Source: SZUA-368 sp028533045
GTDB taxonomy: Bacteria; Spirochaetota; Spirochaetia; DSM-2461
NCBI GenBank assembly: GCA_050031985.1
Contig: JBNAIG010000042.1
Span: 41,473 to 105,472 of the forward strand
DNA: 64,000 nucleotides
Reading direction: 5' to 3'
Shown here: positions 40,326-47,657 of the stretch, one piece after another
Numbering within the stretch: position 1 is the first letter of the stretch
Layout: each line of letters opens with the position of its first letter
Notes under the pieces: generated by a model
What the model saw: only the letters and a program-made list of their open reading frames with translations
Database searches by the model: none
Told to the model about the DNA's origin: nothing
Translations under genes and position numbers: made by a program

Positions 40326-41483
40326 ATGATTCGTCGAATAATTGAAAAGGAACTGCGTCTCTCCGCATCGGAATATCCGGTTGTTACTTTGATTGGTCCC
40401 CGTCAATCGGGGAAAACAACCTTGGCGAAGATGGTTTTTCCCGATCATGAATATGTTAACCTGGAGCAGCCTGAATACCGTTTACTCGCCCAGGAAGATC
40501 CCAAAAGCTTTTTCCATCGTTTTCGGCCTCCCTGTATCCTGGATGAAATTCAGAATGTTCCTCAGCTGCTGTCCTGGATTCAGGTCATGGTGGATGAGGA
40601 TCCGGAAAGAAAGGGACTGTTTATACTAACTGGGAGTCATCAGCTCTCTTTACGGGAAGCCATCGGTCAATCCCTGGCAGGTCGAACCTCCCTGTTGACT
40701 CTGCTTCCTTTCTCATTAAGGGAATTGCCCGCTCAATTACAGGACAGACCCAGGGAGGAGTTGCTCTTTTCCGGTTTCATGCCCCGTCTCCATGATCAGA
40801 AAATCCGGCCGGGACGTTTCTACCGGGATTATTACCAAACCTATGTAGAGCGTGACGTTCGCAAATTAATCGCTCTGGAGAATCAACAGGCCTTTGAACT
40901 GCTTATGCGTCTTTTGGCCGGCCGGGTAGGGCAGGAGCTTAATTACAGTCAACTTGCCGGTCAGGTAGGAATCAGTGCTCCCCAGGTTAAACGTTGGATC
41001 GGAGTGCTCGAGGCCTCTTTCATCCTCTTTAAGCTACCTCCCTATTATAAGAATTATGGAAAAAGGCTTACCAAATCTCCCAAAATCTACTTTACCGAAC
41101 CGGGCCTGGCAGTATATCTGTTGGGGATAGAGGCTTCGGAGCAGTTAGAACGGGACAGGGCTTTTGGCGGTTTATTTGAGAATTTGGTTATTCTGGAAGC
41201 ATTGAAGGAGCGGTACAATAAGGGGAAGGAGGGGTGGTTATACTTTTACCGAGATAATCATCAGCATGAAGTGGACCTTCTGTTTCCCGTCGGATCTGAT
41301 TATATACCTGTTGAGATCAAATCTTCCCGAACTTATCATAGTCACTTTCTTAAAGGAATTGAGTATTTTCGAAAACTGTCAAAATGCGAGAGTCCCGGTT
41401 TACTTCTCTATGACGGCGACCTGGAAACCGATTCTGTCGATGGGAAAATCAGGAACTTTCGTAAAGGATTTAAGGGATTATAA
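40326..41483 (+). CDS. AAA ATPase with DUF4143 nuclease-like domain
   Basis: 385 residues. N-terminal AAA_14 ATPase: Walker A IGPRQSGKTT near residue 22, Walker B CILDEIQNV, sensor FILTGSHQ. The middle winged-helix QVGISAPQVKRWIGVLEAS and C-terminal DUF4143 domain include YFTEPGLAVYLLG, FENLVILEAL and the nuclease-like EVDLLFPVGSDYIPVEIKSS. Such genes are frequent, mobile accessory genes, often linked to toxin-antitoxin or defence functions, but their role is not settled. The start lacks a ribosome site. It is flanked by the mtaB end and a decayed copy of that end, consistent with insertion. Confidence 0.85.
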   Translation: MIRRIIEKELRLSASEYPVVTLIGPRQSGKTTLAKMVFPDHEYVNLEQPEYRLLAQEDPKSFFHRFRPPCILDEIQNVPQLLSWIQVMVDEDPERKGLFILTGSHQLSLREAIGQSLAGRTSLLTLLPFSLRELPAQLQDRPREELLFSGFMPRLHDQKIRPGRFYRDYYQTYVERDVRKLIALENQQAFELLMRLLAGRVGQELNYSQLAGQVGISAPQVKRWIGVLEASFILFKLPPYYKNYGKRLTKSPKIYFTEPGLAVYLLGIEASEQLERDRAFGGLFENLVILEALKERYNKGKEGWLYFYRDNHQHEVDLLFPVGSDYIPVEIKSSRTYHSHFLKGIEYFRKLSKCESPGLLLYDGDLETDSVDGKIRNFRKGFKGL

Positions 41484-41499
41484 AGGAGGATTCCATGTA

Positions 41500-41577
41500 G
41501 CGGCCCTGGGAACCTGAGGGTGGGTGACCGCCGTAACATATGGCGTTAAGCCCGGTTTGATGGACTGTGGAGTTTAA
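41500..41577 (+). pseudogene. Decayed duplicate of the mtaB 3' end
   Basis: In frame it reads ALGT, stop, then GWVTAVTYGVKPGLMDCGV and stop. The mtaB C-terminus has ERVTAVKYGIVPGMMECDTQ at the matching positions. The DNA aligns over 26-27 codons with the same final stop. It follows the DUF4143 gene by 16 bp and is preceded by AGGAGGATTCC-ATG-TAG, so no protein is made. Confidence 0.7.
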
Positions 41578-41585
41578 AAAGCAAG

Positions 41586-41607
41586 GCCCAGTTCGGTTGC
41601 ACTGGGC
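41586..41607 (-). terminator. Terminator of the lipoprotein gene (possibly bidirectional)
   Basis: Stem GCCCAGT (41,586-41,592)/ACTGGGC (41,601-41,607) with an 8-nt loop, followed on the minus strand after four bases by five T residues. It lies between the convergent DUF4143 and lipoprotein genes. Confidence 0.5.
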
Positions 41608-41626
41608 TGAATTGACCGCTTTGTTA

Positions 41627-42295
41627 TTATTCGGTAAAGAAATTCCCTATTAATCCGTTTTGGAGGGCTTCATCAATAGAACGGTAGGTGTAGTCAGTCC
41701 ATTCAAGGTAGACCTCCCCTTGCCACCATGTTGGCAGGTAATAGCTTTCGAGATTTACTTTTTGAGTAATTACGGATAGGCTTTCTCCGTCCAAATCTCC
41801 ATTGGAAAGAATCGTTCCTGATATTAGTGCAACGACCACATAATATTGGCTAGTATCGTATTCATTTTCTACTTTTGCGGTCTGCCAGGTTGTAAAATAT
41901 GTGCCGTAGTTTCCCGTTATATAGTAACCTTCGCCATAGTACTCATCTCCCAGGAATGTTTCTATCATGGATATAGTGGATGAGGTTTGATCGTAAAATT
42001 CTATTTCCGATCCCATTGCAACTCCTATGTAAGAACTGTCATCGGAATCTACAACAGTGCCGGACATGGTATAAATCCCCTCTATGTTTGGTGGGTTGGT
42101 ACCGGAATAAATACCGAAATCAGTTTCGGTTATGGCATTGTCAACTTCCGGATCATCCATGATCTCCTCGGGTGAATCATAGTCCCAGCTATTTGATGAT
42201 GACGATTTGTCGTCATTGTTTAGGATGTCACAACTAAAAAGAAGAGTTAGGACGATAATAACTGCCGATACTTTTACCCCAAAATACTTTTTCAT
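41627..42295 (-). CDS. Unrecognised acidic lipoprotein
   Basis: 222 residues from the ATG at 42,295, which has AAGGAG; longer in-frame starts upstream lack support. Lipoprotein signal MKKYFGVKVSAVIIVLTLLF with lipobox LFSC (Cys at about 22). Then a Ser/Asp-rich linker (DDKSSSSNSWDYDSPEE) and a Tyr-, Gly- and Thr-rich beta domain (TMSGTVVDSDDSSYIGVA, GEGYYITGNYGTYFTTWQ). No family recognised. It is monocistronic in a relatively A/T-rich neighbourhood next to the DUF4143 insertion, so it may also be accessory. Confidence 0.65.
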   Translation of the reverse strand: MKKYFGVKVSAVIIVLTLLFSCDILNNDDKSSSSNSWDYDSPEEIMDDPEVDNAITETDFGIYSGTNPPNIEGIYTMSGTVVDSDDSSYIGVAMGSEIEFYDQTSSTISMIETFLGDEYYGEGYYITGNYGTYFTTWQTAKVENEYDTSQYYVVVALISGTILSNGDLDGESLSVITQKVNLESYYLPTWWQGEVYLEWTDYTYRSIDEALQNGLIGNFFTE

Positions 42296-42309
42296 TTTTT
42301 TCTCCTTAT

Positions 42310-42337
42310 TATGAATTTCAAATTTTCTAAATTCATA
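42310..42337. promoter_or_regulatory. Perfect 9-bp dyad upstream of the lipoprotein gene
   Basis: TATGAATTT (42,310-42,318) and AAATTCATA (42,329-42,337), 10-bp spacer, 15 bp before the start codon: a candidate operator. The remainder of the 42,296-42,617 gap holds the ffh promoter and, at 42,430-42,459, a second possible plus-strand pair TTGCTA-18-TATAAT. Confidence 0.4.
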
Positions 42338-42555
42338 ATTTTCAATAATTATTGATGCAGAGAAAGGTATGGAGTGAATCCGTGCAAACAAGAGCAAGCT
42401 GGCAGTAAGCAAAGTCGAGTTGTCTCTTGTTGCTACGCCTTCCTGTTTCTTATTATAATACACCATTTTATGGAGGAAATCTTGGAGTATTCATTATATT
42501 AAAGAGGGGTAACTTATTTGTATGAGAGAAATTCCCTTTTCCCGGGAATGTGATA

Positions 42556-42585
42556 TTGACCCTATTCCTTTGTTTAGTGTATAAA
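42556..42585 (+). promoter_or_regulatory. Promoter of the ffh-rplS operon
   Basis: TTGACC (42,556-42,561), 18-bp spacer, TATAAA (42,580-42,585), about 30 bp before the ffh ATG. Confidence 0.65.
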
Positions 42586-42617
42586 TATCGGGCGTAAATT
42601 TTATTAATGGGTGAAAT

Positions 42618-43949
42618 ATGCTTGATAATTTAGCTTCCCGTTTTACCGATATTTCCAGGAAACTTTCGGGGAACGCGAAGATTACTGACAAAAATATAGA
42701 ACAGGCCGTTGAGGAGATCAAGGCCGCCTTACTCGATGCGGATGTGAATCTGCGTGTGGTTCGCCGTCTGGTTAACCGCACCATGGACGAGGTGAAGGGG
42801 CAGGATGTTCTTAAATCGGTTAATCCCGGTCAGCAGTTTATCAAGATTGTCCACGATAAGATGGTGGCTCTGTTGGGTTCGTCCCGTCAGGAGTTGGAGC
42901 TTAAGGGAAAGGATACGACGAGCATTATCCTCTTCTTGGGGCTTCAGGGGGCCGGTAAAACGACCGCTTCCGCCAAGCTGGCTAACCTTTTAAAGACGAA
43001 GGAGAGCCGGAAGGTTCTTTTGGTGGCCTGTGATTTGGTTCGTCCCGCTGCGGTTGAGCAGCTTTCCGTTTTGGGTAAACAGATTGATGTAGAAGTTTAC
43101 CGGGAAGATACCAAGAATGCCGTTAAGGTAGCCAAAAACGCTCTCAAATACGCAAAGAAGAATCTTTTCGACACGGTTATTATTGACTCGGCCGGTCGTC
43201 TTCAGATAGATGAAACCATGATGGGGGAAATCGTCGGTGTCCGCGATGCGGTGAAGCCGGACGAAACCATCCTGGTGGCCGATGCCATGACCGGACAGAC
43301 TGCCGTTGACATTGCCAAGAGCTTTGACGAACAGGTGGGCCTGACCGGTGTGATTTTAACCAAGTTTGACTCGGACACCCGGGGGGGTGCGGCTATCTCC
43401 CTGCGTTCCGTTACGGGCAAGCCCATCAAGTATATTGGTGTGGGGGAGAAGATCGAGGATATCGAACCCTTCTATCCCGAAAGGATTGCCAGTCGGATTC
43501 TGGGTATGGGAGATATTGTTTCTCTCGTAGAAAAGGCCCAGGAACATGCCGATGTTGAGGAAGCTGAGAAACTGCAGAAGAAAATGGCCGGTGGTACCTT
43601 TACCCTCGAAGACTATCTGGCCCAGTTTCAACAGGTGAAGAAGATGGGCAGCATGGAGTCTCTTATGAAGATGATTCCCGGTGCGGCCAATCTTCCCGAG
43701 AATGCGGTGGACGAAAAGAAGATGAAAAAAGAGGAAGCGATTATTCTGTCCATGACGCCCGGTGAGCGTCAGAATCACAGGATTATCGGTCCTCCCCGGC
43801 GAAAGAGAATCGCCAAGGGTAGTGGAACTTCCGTGGCCGACGTTAATCGACTTATCAAGAATTTCGAGAAAACGAAGAACATGATGAAGAAACTGACGAA
43901 AAATAAAGGCATGCAGGCTCAGCTGATGAAACAGCTCGGCGGCATGTAA
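42618..43949 (+). CDS. ffh: Signal recognition particle protein Ffh (SRP54)
   Basis: 443 residues. N domain about 1-90 (IEQAVEEIKAALLDADVNLR). G domain with P-loop FLGLQGAGKTTASAKLANLL near residue 105, DTVIIDSAGRL, LTKFDSDTRGG and KYIGVGEKIEDIEPF. Methionine-rich M domain about 325-443 with a basic SRP-RNA-binding helix (RIAKGSGTSVADVNRLIKNF). It targets nascent membrane proteins to FtsY. It begins the ffh-rpsP-khpA-rimM-trmD-rplS operon. Confidence 0.96.
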   Translation: MLDNLASRFTDISRKLSGNAKITDKNIEQAVEEIKAALLDADVNLRVVRRLVNRTMDEVKGQDVLKSVNPGQQFIKIVHDKMVALLGSSRQELELKGKDTTSIILFLGLQGAGKTTASAKLANLLKTKESRKVLLVACDLVRPAAVEQLSVLGKQIDVEVYREDTKNAVKVAKNALKYAKKNLFDTVIIDSAGRLQIDETMMGEIVGVRDAVKPDETILVADAMTGQTAVDIAKSFDEQVGLTGVILTKFDSDTRGGAAISLRSVTGKPIKYIGVGEKIEDIEPFYPERIASRILGMGDIVSLVEKAQEHADVEEAEKLQKKMAGGTFTLEDYLAQFQQVKKMGSMESLMKMIPGAANLPENAVDEKKMKKEEAIILSMTPGERQNHRIIGPPRRKRIAKGSGTSVADVNRLIKNFEKTKNMMKKLTKNKGMQAQLMKQLGGM

Positions 43950-43974
43950 TTGTACTCATATTAAGGAGAATTCT

Positions 43975-44223
43975 GTGGTTAAGATCAGACTGAAGAGACT
44001 GGGTTCTAAAAAGAGACCCTATTACCGTATTGTAGTTATGGATTCCAGAAAGGCAAGAGACAGCCGAACTCTGGACGAGCTGGGTATTTACCACCCCCTC
44101 GAAGCGGAAGACAAGCAGTTTTCTGTAGAAGAAGACAGCGTTAAAGAATGGTTGAGCAAAGGTGCACAGCCCTCTCCCACTGTTAAAAGACTTCTTAACA
44201 AGAAAGGTATTACCGTAAAATAA
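43975..44223 (+). CDS. rpsP: 30S ribosomal protein S16
   Basis: 82 residues from a GTG with AAGGAG upstream. The classic opening KIRLKRLGSKKRPYYRIVVM is followed by DSRKARDSRTLDELGIYHPL. It is a small-subunit assembly protein, 25 bp after ffh. Confidence 0.97.
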   Translation: MVKIRLKRLGSKKRPYYRIVVMDSRKARDSRTLDELGIYHPLEAEDKQFSVEEDSVKEWLSKGAQPSPTVKRLLNKKGITVK

Positions 44224-44273
44224 GGTATTATGTGTGTTCCGGCCCGGCCGGAGCCGCATTCAAGGAGTAACAG

Positions 44274-44507
44274 ATGGAGAAGGAACTGGTTGAATACATC
44301 GCCCGTTCTCTCGTCGACGATCCCGATGGGGTTGAAGTGAACAGAATTGACGGTGAAAAGTCCACTATTCTGGAACTGCGCGTTTCGGATAATGATGTGG
44401 GCAAAGTTATCGGAAAGCACGGTCGGATCGCCAAGGCGGTCAGAACTATTCTTTCCGCATCGGCCAACAAGTCGGGAAAACGGCTTGTTCTGGAGATCCT
44501 GGACTGA
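44274..44507 (+). CDS. khpA: KhpA-type KH-domain RNA-binding protein
   Basis: 77 residues. A single type-II KH domain with the GxxG loop GKHG in VSDNDVGKVIGKHGRIAKAV. It is commonly found between rpsP and rimM and acts with KhpB on small and messenger RNAs (family knowledge). AAGGAG precedes the ATG. Confidence 0.93.
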   Translation: MEKELVEYIARSLVDDPDGVEVNRIDGEKSTILELRVSDNDVGKVIGKHGRIAKAVRTILSASANKSGKRLVLEILD

Positions 44508-44509
44508 GT

Positions 44510-45058
44510 ATGGCCGCAACTGGTCGTCTCGAGGGATATCTGGCCATTGGAAGCATCCGTACTTCCCATGGGGTTAAGGGCCTTCTTAAAGTCCGGAGTT
44601 TTTCCGGAGAAACGGACCACTTTTTTGACCTGAAAGAGGTGACTCTAAGGGATAAAAGGGGCCGAACGAGAAACTTTGCCGTGGAGCGTATGGCGCTGAA
44701 CGGCAAGGATCTCCTTATGAAACTGCGCGGGGTGGATACGCCTGAGCTGGGAAAGACTTTTTCCGGCTGGGAAATCTGGGTGCCCCGGGAGTTGGCCGCT
44801 TCCTGTGATGAGGGAGAGTATTATTTTGCCGACCTGGTAGGATGCCGCTTGTACCATGAGGATAAAACTCTGGGTACGGTACTGGCTCTGACCGATGGCG
44901 GCGGCGGAACCTTGATGGAAGTTGAACGACCTGCTCCGGCAGAGGAAGGGGAAAAACCGGGACGGTTTTATGTTCCCTTTCGTAAGGAGTTCATCGGCAA
45001 GGTAGACGTGACGGAGAAAACAGTGGAATTGCTGGTATTATGGGCGGCGGAAGAGTGA
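44510..45058 (+). CDS. rimM: Ribosome maturation factor RimM
   Basis: 182 residues. N-terminal barrel YLAIGSIRTSHGVKGLLKV (typical GxhxxhGhkG pattern), C-terminal PRC-barrel: YYFADLVGCRLYHEDKTLG, VPFRKEFIGKVDVTEKTV. It binds S19 during 30S head maturation. It is 2 bp after khpA and its stop overlaps the trmD start. Confidence 0.93.
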   Translation: MAATGRLEGYLAIGSIRTSHGVKGLLKVRSFSGETDHFFDLKEVTLRDKRGRTRNFAVERMALNGKDLLMKLRGVDTPELGKTFSGWEIWVPRELAASCDEGEYYFADLVGCRLYHEDKTLGTVLALTDGGGGTLMEVERPAPAEEGEKPGRFYVPFRKEFIGKVDVTEKTVELLVLWAAEE

Positions 45059-45753
45059 AATTTACCGTTTTGACCCTTTTCCCCGATATTGTGGAGGCGT
45101 TCTTTACGTCCAGCATCATGGCCAAGGCTGTGGAGCGGGGACTTATTGAGTACGAGCTCATAAATATTCGGGATTTTGCCCAGGATAAACACCGGACCTG
45201 TGACGATTCGCCCTATGGCGGCGGTGCGGGAATGGTGCTAAAAGCGGAACCCTTGGCGGCGGCCCTCGATTCGGTGGGCGGCCTGGACAAGAAGGTGGTG
45301 TTTCCCACTCCTTCCGGGGTTCCCTACACGCAGAAAAAGGCGGAAGAGTACGCCGAATTGGACGAAATTGTCCTGATCTGCGGTCGTTACGAGGGGATCG
45401 ATCAGAGAATTATCGATCTTTACGTGGACGACGAAGTGACCATAGGCGACTATGTGCTTTCCTCCGGGGAGGTGTCGTCGTTGGTTTTAATCGATTCGGT
45501 TTACCGGCTTTGCAGCGGGGTTATTACCCAGGAGTCGCTGGAGGAGGAAAGCTTCCAGGACAATCTTCTGGAGTATCCCCACTACACCAGGCCGGAGGTG
45601 TTCCGGGGCCTGGCGGTGCCGGAAATACTGCGGGGCGGCCACCACGCTAAAATAGAAGAGTGGCGCCACGAGAAGCGAATCGAGAAGACAAAGAAAAACA
45701 GGCCCGATCTTTGGGACTTAAATAAGAGTATCGAGAAATCAGGAGGATACTGA
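45055..45753 (+). CDS. trmD: tRNA (guanine37-N1)-methyltransferase TrmD
   Basis: 232 residues from the GTG at 45,055 (KFTVLTLFPD, the usual N-terminus). An in-frame ATG at 45,040 would add five residues inside rimM and lacks a ribosome site. SPOUT knot: ICGRYEGIDQRI, DEVTIGDYVLSSGE, and the C-terminal YTRPEVFRGLAVPEILRGGH and HAKIEEWRHEK. It methylates G37 of tRNAs reading C/G-starting codons, preventing +1 frameshifts. The start overlaps rimM (GTGA). Confidence 0.94.
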   Translation: MKFTVLTLFPDIVEAFFTSSIMAKAVERGLIEYELINIRDFAQDKHRTCDDSPYGGGAGMVLKAEPLAAALDSVGGLDKKVVFPTPSGVPYTQKKAEEYAELDEIVLICGRYEGIDQRIIDLYVDDEVTIGDYVLSSGEVSSLVLIDSVYRLCSGVITQESLEEESFQDNLLEYPHYTRPEVFRGLAVPEILRGGHHAKIEEWRHEKRIEKTKKNRPDLWDLNKSIEKSGGY

Positions 45754-45754
45754 G

Positions 45755-46123
45755 ATGGATATGATTAAGGCCATTGAGGCGGAGCAGCTTAAGGACGACC
45801 GGGAAAATTTCCGGATCGGAGATACCGTAAAGGTTTACTTCAAGATTGTTGAAGGTAAGACTGAGCGTGTACAGGTTTACGAAGGTCTCGTTATTGCCCT
45901 CAATAACACCGGAGTTTCCCGAACCGTAACGGTAAGAAAAATTTCCTACGGCGTTGGCGTTGAAAGAATTTTCCCCATTCACAGCCCCAGAATTGAAAAA
46001 TTCGAGGTTACCAGACCGGGTAAAATCAGAAGAGCCAAACTTTACTACATCCGAGACCGGGTTGGTAAGAAAGCTAAGGTTAAAGAACTTATCCGCTCCA
46101 AAAAGGATCAGAAAGCCAAATAA
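45755..46123 (+). CDS. rplS: 50S ribosomal protein L19
   Basis: 122 residues. FRIGDTVKVYFKIVEGKTER (18-37), VQVYEGLVIALNN, the signature FTVRKIS-like TVTVRKISYGVGVERIFP, and KLYYIRDRVGKKAKVKE. AGGAGG precedes the ATG; it is the last gene of the operon. Confidence 0.97.
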   Translation: MDMIKAIEAEQLKDDRENFRIGDTVKVYFKIVEGKTERVQVYEGLVIALNNTGVSRTVTVRKISYGVGVERIFPIHSPRIEKFEVTRPGKIRRAKLYYIRDRVGKKAKVKELIRSKKDQKAK

Positions 46124-46236
46124 GAGGCTGGACGGTATATCCGGGAAGGGAAACCTTCCAGATCAAACAGAGTTCTTCGGAGCTCATAAATATGATTCCT
46201 GAACGGACCATTCCCGACGGAATCCGCTGTTGAACG

Positions 46237-46266
46237 AATCCACCGTGTATACGGTGGATTTTTTTT
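46237..46266 (+). terminator. Terminator of the ffh-rplS operon
   Basis: A 10-bp stem AATCCACCGT/ACGGTGGATT with loop GTAT runs into eight T residues. The 113 bp between rplS and the stem contain no recognisable gene. Confidence 0.9.
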
Positions 46267-46290
46267 GCCCTTTTCGTTACTATGGGGCCC

Positions 46291-47130
46291 ATGAGAGAAA
46301 TAGAATGCGGTCAAATTACCGGGGCTGTTAAAGAAGCCCTGCTTAAGGCGGGTGTGACATTGCCCCCCGATGTGGCGGAGGCTTTGCGTGGGGCAGCCGG
46401 GAAGGAGACGGGACGGGCCAGTCATGTGCTTTCCCGTTGTCTGGAAAACCTTAAGGTGGCGGAAGAGGAGAATCTTCCCATTTGTCAGGACACGGGGATG
46501 GTGCTTTTTTTCTGTGAGATCGGGCGGGATGTTCGACTGGACGGAAGCCTCGACGGAGCCCTGCACAAGGCTGTGGAAGAGGCCTACGATGAGGGCTTTT
46601 TTAGAAAGTCCGTTGTCCTCGATCCCTGTAAGGACCGTAAGAATAGCGGGAATAACCTTCCTCCCGTTATATACCATGAACTGGTGGAAGGAAATCAGCT
46701 TAAAATAAATCTTTTACTTAAAGGTTTCGGGAGCGAAAACTGTTCCCGTGTACATATGCTCAAACCCACCGGCGGACGTGAGGCCGTAATCGATGCGGTT
46801 CTCCAGACTGTACGGGAGGGGGGCGGCTCTCCCTGTCCTCCCATCGTGGTGGGGATAGGCCTGGGCGGTACGATGGACAAGGCCGCCGTTCTTTCCAAGA
46901 AGGCCCTTTGCCGTTCTCTTGATTCCCATCATCCCGACCCCTGGTATGATGATCTGGAAAAGGAATTGCTGGCAAAGATAAACGAAACCGGTATCGGCGG
47001 GGGAGGCCTGGGCGGTGATATAACGGCCCTGGGTGTTAAAATCGCCACTTACCCCACCCATATTGCGGGGATGCCCCTGGCTATTACCATTCAGTGCTGG
47101 GCCGACAGAAAGGCGGAGGTGATTCTATGA
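46291..47130 (+). CDS. Fumarate hydratase (class I) alpha subunit
   Basis: 279 residues from the ATG at 46,291 (an ATG at 46,282 adds three residues). Class I Fe-S hydro-lyase motifs: NLPICQDTGMVLFFCEIG near residue 60, NSGNNLPPVIYHELVEG, GSENCSRVHMLKPTGG, VVGIGLGGTMDKAAVLSKKA and the final QCWADRKAEV. The three conserved cysteines for a [4Fe-4S] cluster are in place. It dehydrates malate to fumarate together with the beta subunit. L-tartrate dehydratase alpha is a close alternative. Confidence 0.88.
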   Translation: MREIECGQITGAVKEALLKAGVTLPPDVAEALRGAAGKETGRASHVLSRCLENLKVAEEENLPICQDTGMVLFFCEIGRDVRLDGSLDGALHKAVEEAYDEGFFRKSVVLDPCKDRKNSGNNLPPVIYHELVEGNQLKINLLLKGFGSENCSRVHMLKPTGGREAVIDAVLQTVREGGGSPCPPIVVGIGLGGTMDKAAVLSKKALCRSLDSHHPDPWYDDLEKELLAKINETGIGGGGLGGDITALGVKIATYPTHIAGMPLAITIQCWADRKAEVIL

Positions 47131-47657
47131 GCGACGAAGTAAGACAGGTTAAGGTTCCCCTGAGCGAGGAGGATCTCCGCTCCTTTACGGCGGGGGAAGC
47201 GGTTGAATTAACCGGAACTATTCTGGTAGGTCGTGACCAGGCTCATTTGCGCTTGTGCGAGGCTCTGGACCGGGGGGAAGAACTGCCTTTGGATATCCGG
47301 GGAGAAACCATATATTACATGGGCCCGGCACCCACTCCGCCGGGGAAAGTCATAGGTTCCTGCGGGCCCACCACGGCCTACCGAATGGACCCCTTTGCTC
47401 CCCGTCTTCTGGACCTGGGGCTAAAGGGTATGATAGGTAAGGGCCCCCGCGCCAAAGAGGTTCTCGATGGGGTGGTAAGAAACGGGGCTGTCTATTTTTA
47501 CGCTTACGGTGGCTGCGGAGCCCTTTATGCCCAAAGAATTACCTCTTCCGAGTGCGTAGCCTATGAGGATCTGGGCCCCGAGGCGATCTACCGTCTTAGG
47601 GTGGAGAAGTTCCCCCTCGTTGTGGCGGCCGATTGCCGGGGCGGAAGCGTCTACTAG
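47127..47657 (+). CDS. Fumarate hydratase (class I) beta subunit
   Basis: 176 residues from the ATG at 47,127 (GGAGGTGA upstream, ATGA overlap with the alpha gene). Motifs: LTGTILVGRDQAHLRL near residue 29, IYYMGPAPTPPGKVIGSCGP, TTAYRMDPFAPRLL, MIGKGPRAKEV. It completes the swivelling active-site domain. The two-subunit oxygen-sensitive enzyme fits an anaerobe. Confidence 0.9.
   Translation: MSDEVRQVKVPLSEEDLRSFTAGEAVELTGTILVGRDQAHLRLCEALDRGEELPLDIRGETIYYMGPAPTPPGKVIGSCGPTTAYRMDPFAPRLLDLGLKGMIGKGPRAKEVLDGVVRNGAVYFYAYGGCGALYAQRITSSECVAYEDLGPEAIYRLRVEKFPLVVAADCRGGSVY

Noticed and set aside
46124..46236. Short gene between rplS and its terminator
   Set aside because: Only very short frames without ribosome sites; it is read as the 3' untranslated region.
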